This document shows positions 8,641 through 19,150 of a stretch of DNA of 64,000 nt, in pieces (position 1 is the first letter of the stretch; each line of letters opens with the position of its first letter). Below the pieces are notes generated by a model, which saw only the letters and a list, made by a program, of their open reading frames with translations, was not told the DNA's origin and did no database searches. Source of the stretch: ZC4RG30 sp046347045 (lineage in GTDB: Bacteria > Pseudomonadota > Gammaproteobacteria > Steroidobacterales > Steroidobacteraceae); contig JAXMGX010000005.1 in assembly GCA_046347045.1 (NCBI GenBank), positions 62,001-126,000 of the forward strand. The letters run 5' to 3'. Position numbers and translations under genes: made by a program.

Positions 8641-10283
8641 CTGCTGGTCTCGCGGATGGCCTTGAATTCGGACCCCCCCTTCCATTCAGGCCATTCGCGA
8701 GAATCCGCAAGCCTTCTTCCCAGCGTGTAAAGCAGCTCGGCATCGGCGGCGATGCCGTCCGATCGCCACGTGCCTGCATCGAATTCATCGTTGGGCTGGT
8801 GATAGCGGTCCTTTTCGTAAGCCTCCGCCCAGGCCTTGCCCGCCGCATCGCCGCCTTCGATCAGATCGTCCCCCGACTTGAACGAGATCGCGGGCACGCC
8901 GCGCTTGGCGAAGGAGAAATGATCCGACCGGAAGAACAGCCCCGCCTGCGGCCGACTGTCGGGTGAATATCGGCGCTTCAATTCGCGCCCCACTTCCACC
9001 AGCGTGTCCATGAGCGTGAGCGGCGCATCGCCCGAGGTCATGAAGTCCCGCGCGGGCGCGGTGGGCCGCGGCGAATCGGTGTTGATGTCGGCCACGGTCT
9101 TCTCGAGCGGATACAGTGGATGCGTGGCGTAGTACTCCGAGCCCAGCAGGCCCTGCTCCTCCGCACCCACGAACAGGAAGCCCAGCGAACGCTGCGTGCG
9201 CGGCGCCTTGCTGAAGGCGCGCGCAATCTCCAGCAGCTGCGCGACGCCCGCCGCGTTGTCGACTGCCCCGTTGAAGATGTCGTCGCCATCGGCATCGGGC
9301 CGGCCCCTGCCCAGGTGATCCCAGTGCGCGGTGTACAACACCCACTCATCCGCATGCGTGGTGCCCGGCAGGACACCGATGACGTTCTTCGACACCACCT
9401 GCCCGCGCTTCACGTTGAATGACACATCGAGCGTCACGCCCCGCAACTCGGCAGGATGGAAGTCGCGCGTGCGCGCCTGCGCCTTGAGCGCATCGAATGA
9501 CAGCCCGGCCTTCTGCAGCAGCAGCGCGGCGGCATCGCGCTGTATCCAGCCTTCGAGCGTCACATGCACGCTGCGGGGATCGTCGCGCTGCACGTCGAAC
9601 ACCGGACCGGTGTTGCTGTTCTTCACGGTTTCCCAGCCATAAGAGGCCGGTTCGGTTTCGTGGATCACGAGCGCGCCAGCGGCGCCGCGGCGCGCCATCT
9701 CCTCGTACTTGTAGGTCCAGCGACCGTAGTAGGTCATGGCTTTGCCACCGAAGTCGCCGCTGCCGGTTTCAAAATCCGGGTCGTTGACCAGGACCAGCGC
9801 GATCTTGCCTTTCAGGTCCACGCCCTTGAAGTCGTCCCAGTTGCGCTCCGGCGCGGTGACGCCGTAGCCCACGAACACCAGGGGCGCCTGCACGAGCTTC
9901 ACCGTGGTTTCGCCGGTCTGCGTGGCGCGCAGCGCCACCTCGCTGCCCTGCGTCCACTGCAGGCGTTCACGCCCCGCATTCACCTGCACGCGCGGGACGC
10001 CTTCGATTTCCGAGCGTGTCAGCGGCAGGTCCTGCGTCCAGGCGCGGCTGCCGTCGGGCTTCGGATCGCCGCCGGCCGCCAGGCCCGCGGCAGTGAGCTG
10101 TTTCACCAGGTAGTCGACGGTCTTCGTCTCGCCGGCGGTGGCCGGCGCGCGGCCTTCGAAGTCGTCGCCCGACAACACGCGGACATCCGCCGTGATGCGG
10201 GAGGGATCGAATGCGGGAGTTCGCGGCGCGCAGGCCGCCATGAGTGCCGCGGCCAGCGCGGCGCACAACGAAGGGAGTTTCAT
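8625..10283 (-). CDS. M28 family zinc peptidase, lipoprotein, with PA domain
   Basis: This is a 552-residue lipoprotein metallopeptidase of family M28 (aminopeptidase Y/S-like). The ATG at 10283 gives a lipoprotein signal with lipobox LMAAC (Cys 18). A protease-associated insert spans about residues 130-260 and includes the YYGRWTYKYEEMARRGAAGA segment. The co-catalytic zinc residues of M28 are visible in order: AHWDHLG (His), GAVDNAAG (Asp), GAEEQGLLG (Glu pair), NTDSPR (Asp) and RSDHFSF (His). It is probably anchored to the cell envelope and degrades peptides there. It is divergent from the gene at 10359. Confidence 0.9.
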   Translation of the reverse strand: MKLPSLCAALAAALMAACAPRTPAFDPSRITADVRVLSGDDFEGRAPATAGETKTVDYLVKQLTAAGLAAGGDPKPDGSRAWTQDLPLTRSEIEGVPRVQVNAGRERLQWTQGSEVALRATQTGETTVKLVQAPLVFVGYGVTAPERNWDDFKGVDLKGKIALVLVNDPDFETGSGDFGGKAMTYYGRWTYKYEEMARRGAAGALVIHETEPASYGWETVKNSNTGPVFDVQRDDPRSVHVTLEGWIQRDAAALLLQKAGLSFDALKAQARTRDFHPAELRGVTLDVSFNVKRGQVVSKNVIGVLPGTTHADEWVLYTAHWDHLGRGRPDADGDDIFNGAVDNAAGVAQLLEIARAFSKAPRTQRSLGFLFVGAEEQGLLGSEYYATHPLYPLEKTVADINTDSPRPTAPARDFMTSGDAPLTLMDTLVEVGRELKRRYSPDSRPQAGLFFRSDHFSFAKRGVPAISFKSGDDLIEGGDAAGKAWAEAYEKDRYHQPNDEFDAGTWRSDGIAADAELLYTLGRRLADSREWPEWKGGSEFKAIRETSRAQRH

Positions 10284-10358
10284 GCGGCAATGCTGCGCCA
10301 CTGCGGGCGTACATGCCAGCCCATGCGATACTCGCGCGCATTGCCAGGAGGAACGATC

Positions 10359-12446
10359 ATGATCCGACACAATCCTTGGCGGCTGCTACTGGTGCTGGTT
10401 GTCGCCGCATCCGGCTTCGCAGCGGCCGCGGAAGCGCCGGGACAGGCGATTCCCGCCACACTGGGCGCGCAGGTGGAAGCCGAGCTGGTGGGGAAATTCG
10501 GCGAGGCGCAGCGCGAACGCATCCACCGCGGCATCGCACAGACGGTGGCGCTGTGGCAGCGCGCCGATGGCGATGAAAAGAGCTGGGCGGAATTCGTGCG
10601 CCAGAACTACGCCGGCACCGACGCGGCGCGCGACGCGCTGTTCAATCGCTACCAGCACAATCTCGAGATGATCTGGGGACACTCGCAGGAAATCCGCCGC
10701 GAGCTGAACACGCCCTCCGACCTCGACACGGGGCCGATCGCTCCCTTCGACGAGTTGTTCGCGGCCTGGGATACCTCGGCCCATGTGCTCGACGACATGT
10801 TCGGCAACAAGCTGGCGTTCATCGCGCTGCTGAATTTCCCGCTGTCTTCACTGGAAGAGCGCGAGCGGCTGGGTCCGAAGTGGACGCGCCGGCAATGGGC
10901 GGAGACCTACCTGGCCGAGGGGTTCCGCCAGCGGTTGCCGGCCGAGGCGAATCAGGCGCTGGCCGAGGCCTATGCCGCCTCCGACCGCTACATCGCGCGC
11001 TACAACATCTGGATGCATCATCTGGTGGACGCGAAGGGCAGTCGCCTGTTCCCCGCCGGCAAGCGCCTGTTGTCGCACTGGAACCTGCGCGATGAACTCA
11101 AGGCCAACTACGCCGACCACAAGGACGGGCTCGCCAAGCAGCGCACCATCCAGAAGGTGATGGAGCGGATCATCGCGCAGGACATCCCCGCGGTGGTGAT
11201 CGACAACCCGGCCGTGGACTGGAATCCCTTCACCAATGCGGTGTCGCGCGCAGCGGTCAGCGACGCACCTGCCGGCAGTGCTGGCGCGGCGGCAGCGACC
11301 AGTATCGACCCCTCGCCCGAGCGCGACCAACGCTATGCGCGCTGGCTCGCGAACTTCCACGCCATGCAGGTGGTGGACAAGTATTCCCCGAGCCAGCCCA
11401 CGCATATCGTGCGTGTGTTCGAAACGGGCCGGCAGCTTTCGGAAGGCCGCGTGCAGGCCATGCTGGAGCAACTGCTGGGGTCACCGCAGGTGAAGCAGGT
11501 GGGCGCGCTGATCCAGAAGCGCCTGGGCCGCAAGCTCGAACCCTTCGACATCTGGTATGCGGGCTTCAAACCCAGCGCCGGCCAGGACGAGGCGCAGCTC
11601 GATGCCATCGTGGCAAAGCGCTTCCCCGATGCCGCCGCCTACCAGCGCGAGATCCCCACCATCCTGCGTGCACTGGGCTTCGCGCCGGATCGTGCCGACT
11701 ACGTGGCGCGGCACATCGTCGTCGATCCGGCGCGCGGCTCCGGCCACGCCATGGGCGCATCCATGAAGGGGGCGTCGGCGCACCTGCGCACCCGCATCGA
11801 GCGCGGCGGCATGAACTACAAGGGCTACAACATCGCCGTCCACGAGATGTGCCACAACGTCGAGCAGACCTTCTCGCTGAACGACGTGGAGTACTACACG
11901 CTGCATGGCGTGCCGAACACCGCCTTCACCGAGGCACTGGCCTTCACCTGCCAGGATCGCGACCTGGAAATCCTGGGTCTCGCGAAACCCGACCCCCAGA
12001 GCCGTGCGCTGGCCGCGCTCGATGATTTCTGGGGAGCCTATGAAATAGGCGGCGTGGCGCTGGTGGACATGCAGGTGTGGCGCTGGCTGTACGCGCATCC
12101 GGATGCCACGCCGCTGCAGCTTCGCGATGCGGTGCTGGGCATCGCGAAGGACACCTGGAACAAATGGTATGCGCCGGTGTTCGGCGTGCGCGACGTGACG
12201 CTGCTGGCGGTGTACTCGCACATGATCAACAACATGCTGTACCTGCCCGACTATCCCATCGGCCACATGATCGCCTTCCAGGTGAAGGCGCAGATGGAGA
12301 AGGCGGGCAACTTCGGTGCGGAGTTCGAACGCGTGTCGCGCATCGGTTCGCTGGCACCGGATCTGTGGATGATCCAGGCGACGGGGAAACCCGTGGGACC
12401 GGAGGCGTTGATCGCCGCGGCGCAGGCTGCGCTGCAGTCGCTGTAA
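10359..12446 (+). CDS. Exported protein with HExxH zinc motif, family not recognised
   Basis: This is a 695-residue exported protein. The ATG at 10359 has AGGAGG just upstream (10347-10352) and gives a signal peptide (RLLLVLVVAASGFAAAAEA); the frame is open for 800 bases upstream but that region is the antisense of the peptidase gene. The middle is helical with many conserved-looking aromatic positions. Near residue 495 is HEMCH, a match to the HExxH zinc-protease motif, followed about 30 residues later by FTEALAF, which could supply the third ligand as in gluzincins. I do not recognise the family. A metallopeptidase role is inferred from the motif alone. Confidence 0.7.
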   Translation: MIRHNPWRLLLVLVVAASGFAAAAEAPGQAIPATLGAQVEAELVGKFGEAQRERIHRGIAQTVALWQRADGDEKSWAEFVRQNYAGTDAARDALFNRYQHNLEMIWGHSQEIRRELNTPSDLDTGPIAPFDELFAAWDTSAHVLDDMFGNKLAFIALLNFPLSSLEERERLGPKWTRRQWAETYLAEGFRQRLPAEANQALAEAYAASDRYIARYNIWMHHLVDAKGSRLFPAGKRLLSHWNLRDELKANYADHKDGLAKQRTIQKVMERIIAQDIPAVVIDNPAVDWNPFTNAVSRAAVSDAPAGSAGAAAATSIDPSPERDQRYARWLANFHAMQVVDKYSPSQPTHIVRVFETGRQLSEGRVQAMLEQLLGSPQVKQVGALIQKRLGRKLEPFDIWYAGFKPSAGQDEAQLDAIVAKRFPDAAAYQREIPTILRALGFAPDRADYVARHIVVDPARGSGHAMGASMKGASAHLRTRIERGGMNYKGYNIAVHEMCHNVEQTFSLNDVEYYTLHGVPNTAFTEALAFTCQDRDLEILGLAKPDPQSRALAALDDFWGAYEIGGVALVDMQVWRWLYAHPDATPLQLRDAVLGIAKDTWNKWYAPVFGVRDVTLLAVYSHMINNMLYLPDYPIGHMIAFQVKAQMEKAGNFGAEFERVSRIGSLAPDLWMIQATGKPVGPEALIAAAQAALQSL

Positions 12447-12490
12447 CCTGCGCTGCTCCGGACAGCGCGAACCGTCGCAGCGGCCGGTTG

Positions 12491-12523
12491 AAAAAGGCGG
12501 AAAGGGCCTGCGCCCTTTCCGCC
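12491..12523 (-). terminator. Intrinsic terminator of the 13617-12531 operon
   Basis: A perfect 12-bp stem (12496-12507 with 12512-12523) closes a 4-base loop and, read on the minus strand, is followed directly by TTTTT (12495-12491). It lies just after the stop of the lipoprotein gene and is the clearest rho-independent terminator in the window. Confidence 0.88.
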
Positions 12524-12530
12524 GGCGCGA

Positions 12531-13121
12531 TCAGCCCGCGCTCATTCCCAGCAGCTTCAGCAATTCCTCGCCCTTGGCCTTCACGGTCTCGGCCTTGGAC
12601 ACGGCATCGATGGCGTTGCCACCGGTGAACGCGGCCGTGGCTTCAGCCCAGGTGGACTTCATCGTTTCGAGGCCGCTCTTGGCGGCATCGAGAGCCTTTG
12701 CATCGATGCCCTTGGGCAGCCTCTTCGACGAGGCCAGCGTGGTCACGCGGCTCGAGATGGCTTCCACCATCTTCGGCAGATCGGTGGCGTAGGAGGCCCA
12801 CTTGCCCGCGGCGGCCTTGGCTTCTTCGAGCTTCGCGCCCACATGCGATTTCAGCGTGTCGAGGCTGCTCATCAGTCCCGGTGCGCCGGACATCACGGCC
12901 TTGTAGTCGCCCTTGGCGAAGCTGTCCTTCAGCGAGGCCAGCGTGCCTTCGGCTCCCTTGAGCTCGTCGGGCAGGAACTTCGCCGCATCGTCCTTCACCG
13001 AAGCGAGCGCGGTTTCCGCTGCGGCAATGGCCTTGGTGGCCGGGTCCTTCATGCCGGCGCAGGCGCCGAGGAACAGCAGCGAGGCGGCCATCAGGCCCAC
13101 CACGAATTTGGTCGATTTCAT
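12531..13121 (-). CDS. Alanine/lysine-rich helical lipoprotein
   Basis: This is a 196-residue lipoprotein of unknown function. The signal ends in lipobox LFLGAC (Cys 20). The mature part has no beta-type sequence and is rich in Ala, Lys, Glu and Leu with heptad-like spacing, suggesting a helical bundle or coiled coil exposed in the periplasm. It is the last gene of a three-gene minus-strand operon (Gly-rich protein, LysM protein, this lipoprotein), separated from the LysM gene by 18 bases and closed by a strong terminator. The company of a LysM protein points to the envelope or peptidoglycan. Confidence 0.75.
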   Translation of the reverse strand: MKSTKFVVGLMAASLLFLGACAGMKDPATKAIAAAETALASVKDDAAKFLPDELKGAEGTLASLKDSFAKGDYKAVMSGAPGLMSSLDTLKSHVGAKLEEAKAAAGKWASYATDLPKMVEAISSRVTTLASSKRLPKGIDAKALDAAKSGLETMKSTWAEATAAFTGGNAIDAVSKAETVKAKGEELLKLLGMSAG

Positions 13122-13139
13122 TCCATCACTCCAGTTGGT

Positions 13140-13352
13140 TCAGGGAATCAGCAATTTCTGGCCGGGCTTGATCTTGTTGGGATCGGACAGCACGTCCCGG
13201 TTGGCGTCGAAGATCTTCGGGTACAGCATCTTGTCGCCGTAATACTGCTCGGCAATCTTCGACAGCGTGTCGCCCTTCTGGACGACGTGGTACTGCGCGT
13301 AGGGGTTGTCCTTCGCGGGAGTCTTCGCATCCGGCGTCTTGGAATCAGCCAT
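13140..13352 (-). CDS. Single LysM domain protein
   Basis: This is a 70-residue protein that is almost entirely one LysM module. After a short charged, Pro-rich lead come YHVVQKGDTLSKIAEQYYG and a closing GQKLLIP, the start and end of a LysM fold that binds N-acetylglucosamine chains in peptidoglycan. No signal peptide is visible, so it resembles the LysM half of small YgaU-type proteins, here without a BON domain. Its ATG overlaps the end of the upstream Gly-rich gene by 8 bases, indicating translational coupling. Confidence 0.85.
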   Translation of the reverse strand: MADSKTPDAKTPAKDNPYAQYHVVQKGDTLSKIAEQYYGDKMLYPKIFDANRDVLSDPNKIKPGQKLLIP

Positions 13353-13617
13353 TGGACACCTTCTTCTTGATGAAACCGATCACCAGCGGCAACAGCAGGC
13401 CGACGATGGCCGAGCTGCCCACATTGCCCGCCTGCCCGAGGCCCGCGAGTCCACCGACTGCACCGGCGAGCTGGCCGCCACCCAGGCCGCCCACGGCTCC
13501 CAACACAGTATTCAACAGCGGGCCGAGGCTCGTGCCCTTCGAGAGTGCGCCTCCAACATTGCCCCCCACTCCGCCGCTGACCAGACTGATCAGCAGGTTC
13601 ACCACGCTTGAATCCAC
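13345..13617 (-). CDS. Small glycine-rich protein with hydrophobic C-terminus
   Basis: This is a 90-residue protein from a GTG at 13617 with a purine-rich GGGGAGCG upstream; a longer frame to 13728 adds a tail that does not look coding. The body is dominated by Gly, Leu and Val in repeats such as GGVGGNVGG and AVGGLGGGQLAGAVGG, resembling glycine-zipper membrane proteins, followed by a transmembrane-like stretch (SSAIVGLLLPLVIGFI) and a basic KKK end. No family assigned. It is the first gene of the operon with the LysM protein and the lipoprotein. Confidence 0.6.
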   Translation of the reverse strand: MDSSVVNLLISLVSGGVGGNVGGALSKGTSLGPLLNTVLGAVGGLGGGQLAGAVGGLAGLGQAGNVGSSAIVGLLLPLVIGFIKKKVSNG

Positions 13618-13770
13618 GTTGCGCTCCCCATGCTTGTTGTTGAACGAGGCCGGTCTGCGCAGCCACTTCCCTGTGGTTGAGTTCGCAAACCGTACGCCAT
13701 GGTATAGCCGCGACTGGCGTGTCGCCACGCGGACGCGGCGATTCTGCTGATAGCTGCCGCGCCAGCTAGT

Positions 13771-15501
13771 TCAGTTGTGGTGGCTTATCGCCCAGACGTA
13801 GGCCGCCACCGCATCCACATCTGCCGGCTGCAGCGGTGCCGCGCCCAGCGGCGGCATTGCACCGATGCCCTGCTTCGCGGCGACCACGCCCTTCTGGATG
13901 GTGCTCTTGATGCCAGCCACGCTGCCATCGCTCCACAGCCAGGTGGCATCGGTGAGATTGGCGCCCACCTGCGTGCCACGACCATCCGAACCATGGCAAC
14001 CGGCGCAGGTGCCATTGGCGGCGAGTCCGCGGAACACCTTCTCACCCTGCGCGAGTTGCTCGGCGCTGCTGCCGGGCGGCGGCGAAAGCGACGACAGCGC
14101 GATCGCATTGGTGGATGCGACAGCCGCCACCTGGGGTGCAGGCGCCACCGCAGTGGGCGCGTTCGCGCCCAGGTGCGTGATGCGCCAGATGCGGCCATTG
14201 GCATCATCGCTGACATACAGCGCGCCATCCGGGCCCATCGCAAGTCCCGAAGGACGATGCTCGGCGCGACCCGGCGCTTTCTCCGAACCGGCGAAGCCAT
14301 CAGCGAAGATCACGTAGTCGCCACTGGCCTTGCCATCCACCAGCGGCTGGAAGACGAGGTTGTATCCGCCCTGCGGCTGCGGCGCGCGATTCCACGAACC
14401 GTGGAAAGCGACGAACGCACCGCCCTGCCATGCGGCCGGGAACTGCTTGCCGGTGTAGATGAGCACATCATTTGGCGCCCAGTGCGCGGGAAAGGCCGCG
14501 ACCGGCGGTGTCTTGTTGGCGCACTCGCCGATGGTCTTGCCGTCGCCGCCGTATTCGGGCGCGAGCACCAGCGACTTGAGGTTGGGATCGTAGTAGCAGG
14601 TGGGCCAGCCATAGTCGGCGCCCTCGGTGACCTGCACCATCACTTCCGAAGGCAGCTCATGACCGGCTTCGACGGTGTAGAGCTTCGGCCAGTTCTCGGG
14701 CAACTGGTCGCGACCATGCTGCACGGCGAACAGTCGACCCGCAGCATCGAACGACTGGCCACCCGAATTGCGCAGACCGGTGACGTAGCGCTCCTTCGGC
14801 GAGAATTTCTGGCCCAGCTTCGTGGCGTCGTACTTCCAGATGCCGGCGCGCGTGGCCAGTTCCGGACAGGGCTTCATGCCCTTCGAGCCCGGCTGCCGCG
14901 CGGGCTTCTCGCACACATTGCTCGCGGAGCCGGAGTTGATGAACATCTGGCCCTTCGCGTCGATGACGAAGGGATGCATCATGTGATCGCCGGCCTGCGG
15001 CAGGCCGGTGAGCACCTTCTCGCCATTGCCCTGCGGCACGGGATTTCCCTGGGTGAGCGCGAACTTCAGCACGTAGTCATTCTGCTCGGCATACAGCGAG
15101 CCGTCGTGCAGCGCGATGCCGGTGCCGCCGGTGGCCTTTTCCCTGGCGCCGGCACCGAAGCGCGTGACCACATCGGCCTTGCCGTCGCCGTCGCTGTCCT
15201 TCAGCGCCACGAGGAAACCCCCTTCAGGTGGCGTGTCGAAGCCGTAGTACGGCCCGCTCCAGGTGTTGACGTACACCACGCCATCGGCGCTCACCGTCAT
15301 ATGGCGCGCGTGGCCCACTTTGTCGGCGAAGATCGTGGCGCAGAAGCCCGGCGCCAGCGACAGGCCGCCGTTGTCACCGGGGCAGGTGGGCGGCGCGGCG
15401 GCAGCCACGGGTTGCGCCTCCTGCTTCGCGCAGGCGGCAAGGCTCAGCAGCACGGCGGCGCCCACGGCGGCAGAAGTGAAATGGAAGTTGCGTGCTGTCA
15501 T
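13771..15501 (-). CDS. Sorbosone dehydrogenase-like quinoprotein fused to cytochrome c
   Basis: This is a 576-residue lipoprotein-like exported oxidoreductase. The ATG at 15501 gives a signal with SLAACAK lipobox. Residues about 45-440 form a six-bladed propeller of the glucose/sorbosone dehydrogenase (GSDH) type, with GFCATIFADKVGHARHM and SGLAMGPDGALYVSDDANG. A Pro/Ala-rich linker leads to a C-terminal c-type cytochrome with haem motif CAGCH and a likely Met ligand in GAMPPLG. The propeller probably oxidises a sugar or alcohol with PQQ and passes electrons to the attached haem. The gene is 40 bases after an NTF2-like gene on the same strand. Confidence 0.85.
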   Translation of the reverse strand: MTARNFHFTSAAVGAAVLLSLAACAKQEAQPVAAAAPPTCPGDNGGLSLAPGFCATIFADKVGHARHMTVSADGVVYVNTWSGPYYGFDTPPEGGFLVALKDSDGDGKADVVTRFGAGAREKATGGTGIALHDGSLYAEQNDYVLKFALTQGNPVPQGNGEKVLTGLPQAGDHMMHPFVIDAKGQMFINSGSASNVCEKPARQPGSKGMKPCPELATRAGIWKYDATKLGQKFSPKERYVTGLRNSGGQSFDAAGRLFAVQHGRDQLPENWPKLYTVEAGHELPSEVMVQVTEGADYGWPTCYYDPNLKSLVLAPEYGGDGKTIGECANKTPPVAAFPAHWAPNDVLIYTGKQFPAAWQGGAFVAFHGSWNRAPQPQGGYNLVFQPLVDGKASGDYVIFADGFAGSEKAPGRAEHRPSGLAMGPDGALYVSDDANGRIWRITHLGANAPTAVAPAPQVAAVASTNAIALSSLSPPPGSSAEQLAQGEKVFRGLAANGTCAGCHGSDGRGTQVGANLTDATWLWSDGSVAGIKSTIQKGVVAAKQGIGAMPPLGAAPLQPADVDAVAAYVWAISHHN

Positions 15502-15541
15502 GACCTTCTCCAATGATGCGGCGCGGGTGTTGAAGCGCCGC

Positions 15542-16084
15542 TTACTTCGCAGGCTTCTCTTTCTTGGTTTCGACGTTCGGGTCGAAGTGCAGCGCAGCCT
15601 TGCTCTTGGCCACATGGTCCCAGTGCTCGGCGATCTTGCCGTTCTCGATGCGGAACATGTCGAAGTGCGTGTTCGCGTAGCGCTTGCCCGCGTTCTCCGG
15701 ATCGTCCTGGTAGCTGACGAGCGCGATCACCACCATGTCGCCCTCGGCGACCAGCGAGATCAACGGGAAGTCGAGCGTGGGCTGGATCGGCTTCTTCGGC
15801 CGCGTCTGCGTGATGTACTTGGCCAGTGAATCGCGGCTGCTGGTCACATTGGGATTGTGCTGGATGTAGCCGGGCGTGAAGAACTGGTCGACCATTTCGG
15901 CGTGACCGCCCTGCAGGATGATGCGGTACATGTCGAACACCAGCTTCTTGTTCGCGGCCAGCTTCGGATCACTGCTTTTCAGCAGCGCGAACTGGTCCTT
16001 CACTCCGACGGGCGCTTCCTGCGCAGGCAGGAGCGGCGTGGCCAGCGCCAGGGCGGCGCACAGAATCAAACGGCTGATCTTCAT
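15542..16084 (-). CDS. Exported NTF2/SnoaL-like protein
   Basis: This is a 180-residue exported protein of the NTF2-like/SnoaL superfamily (cone-shaped alpha+beta fold). The signal peptide is MKISRLILCAALALATPLLPA. The core shows the helix KKLVFDMYRIILQGGHAE, the FFTPGYIQHNP motif typical of predicted SnoaL-like polyketide cyclase relatives, and the strand HFDMFRIENGKIAEHWD. Many relatives lack a proven activity. Its place just upstream of the sorbosone dehydrogenase fusion suggests one transcription unit. Confidence 0.82.
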   Translation of the reverse strand: MKISRLILCAALALATPLLPAQEAPVGVKDQFALLKSSDPKLAANKKLVFDMYRIILQGGHAEMVDQFFTPGYIQHNPNVTSSRDSLAKYITQTRPKKPIQPTLDFPLISLVAEGDMVVIALVSYQDDPENAGKRYANTHFDMFRIENGKIAEHWDHVAKSKAALHFDPNVETKKEKPAK

Positions 16085-16154
16085 GGTCCCCTCGAGAATT
16101 GTTCGCCAGAAGGATCAGCCTACCATCCGGCGCGGGCGACTCCCTAATGGCCAC

Positions 16155-16718
16155 CTAGCGGATCACCCCGCAGGCGATTCGATCACCCGAGTCGCCCGCT
16201 GGCTGACTGACATAGTCGTCGCGCCGGACATGCACGATGACGGCCTTGCCCATCAGGTCGTTCGGCCCGCCATCGCGCAGTGTAGCGCCGGCCAGCGTGG
16301 TGCTGACGGTGGCCATGCCCATCGCATCGGCCTGCACATTGGGCATGTCGCCCAGGTGCCGTTCGTTGCCCGTGGGGCCACCGTGCTGCATGTTGGCGGG
16401 ATTGAAATGATCGCCCGCGCTCTTGGCATCGGGAGCGGAGCAGTCGCCGGTCTGATGCACATGAAAACCATGCAGCGTGTTGGGGGCGAGCCCGGTGAGC
16501 TGGCCGCTGACGGCCACGCCATCGGTGGTGGCGGTGAACTGCAGGTCGCCGGCCACCTTGCTGCCCGAGGCACCGCTGAGCGTGGCCTGGGCCGGCGGGG
16601 ATGCGGGCGCGGGCGCCGCAGTGGGCGGCGGCGGTGCGGGCGCGGGCGGTTCCACCTTCTTGTTGCAGGCGCCCAGCAGCGCCATCGGGATCAACGCGAT
16701 TACCAGGGATGCTTTCAC
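16155..16718 (-). CDS. sodC: Cu-Zn superoxide dismutase, lipoprotein
   Basis: SodC removes superoxide in the periplasm. A GTG at 16718 with GGAGG 6 bases upstream gives 187 residues and a lipoprotein signal (IPMALLGAC). A Pro/Ala-rich linker of about 30 residues follows, then the SOD domain. Metal ligands are in HGFHVHQTGDC (Cu), GDHFNP (bridging His), NERHLGDMPN (Zn) and IVHVRRDDY, and the domain ends GDRIACGVI with the disulfide cysteine. The intergenic region to the divergent PQQ dehydrogenase gene holds a 16-bp palindrome. Confidence 0.9.
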   Translation of the reverse strand: MKASLVIALIPMALLGACNKKVEPPAPAPPPPTAAPAPASPPAQATLSGASGSKVAGDLQFTATTDGVAVSGQLTGLAPNTLHGFHVHQTGDCSAPDAKSAGDHFNPANMQHGGPTGNERHLGDMPNVQADAMGMATVSTTLAGATLRDGGPNDLMGKAVIVHVRRDDYVSQPAGDSGDRIACGVIR

Positions 16719-16798
16719 GGTGCCTCCGGACGAGGGCGGGTGTTGCAGCTTGCGGCCGCGCCGCAACCCGGCGCCATCGCCGCCGGACAGACCTCCCG

Positions 16799-16814
16799 GT
16801 AGGCGCGCGCCTAC
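16799..16814. promoter_or_regulatory. 16-bp perfect palindrome in the sodC/PQQ dehydrogenase intergenic region
   Basis: GTAGGCGCGCGCCTAC is fully self-complementary and lies between the two divergent genes, 70 bases before the dehydrogenase start. It may be an operator or a dispersed small palindrome; nothing else in the sequence decides between these. Confidence 0.35.
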
Positions 16815-16883
16815 AAACCAGCGGGTTTCCTCTACAATTCCGCTCTCACCGACCCTTCAGATCGGAACCAACGGGGCAAATCG

Positions 16884-19094
<2,211 letters not shown>

Positions 19095-19114
19095 GCTTCG
19101 CGAGGCAAGGCATG

Positions 19115-19150
19115 GCATCGGGCCGGTTGGGATAAAGTCCGGCCCGATGC
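19115..19150 (+). promoter_or_regulatory. 12-bp stem-loop covering the LysR start codon
   Basis: GCATCGGGCCGG (19115-19126) pairs without mismatch with CCGGCCCGATGC (19139-19150) across a 12-base loop. The right arm contains the ATG of the LysR gene (19147-19149). There is no T-tract, so it is a poor terminator for the dehydrogenase gene. In mRNA it would bury the regulator's start codon; as DNA it could also be an operator. Confidence 0.5.

Noticed and set aside
9564..10358. In-frame extension upstream of the HEMCH protein
   Set aside because: The region is antisense to the M28 peptidase N-terminus; the real start at 10359 has a ribosome site and signal peptide.
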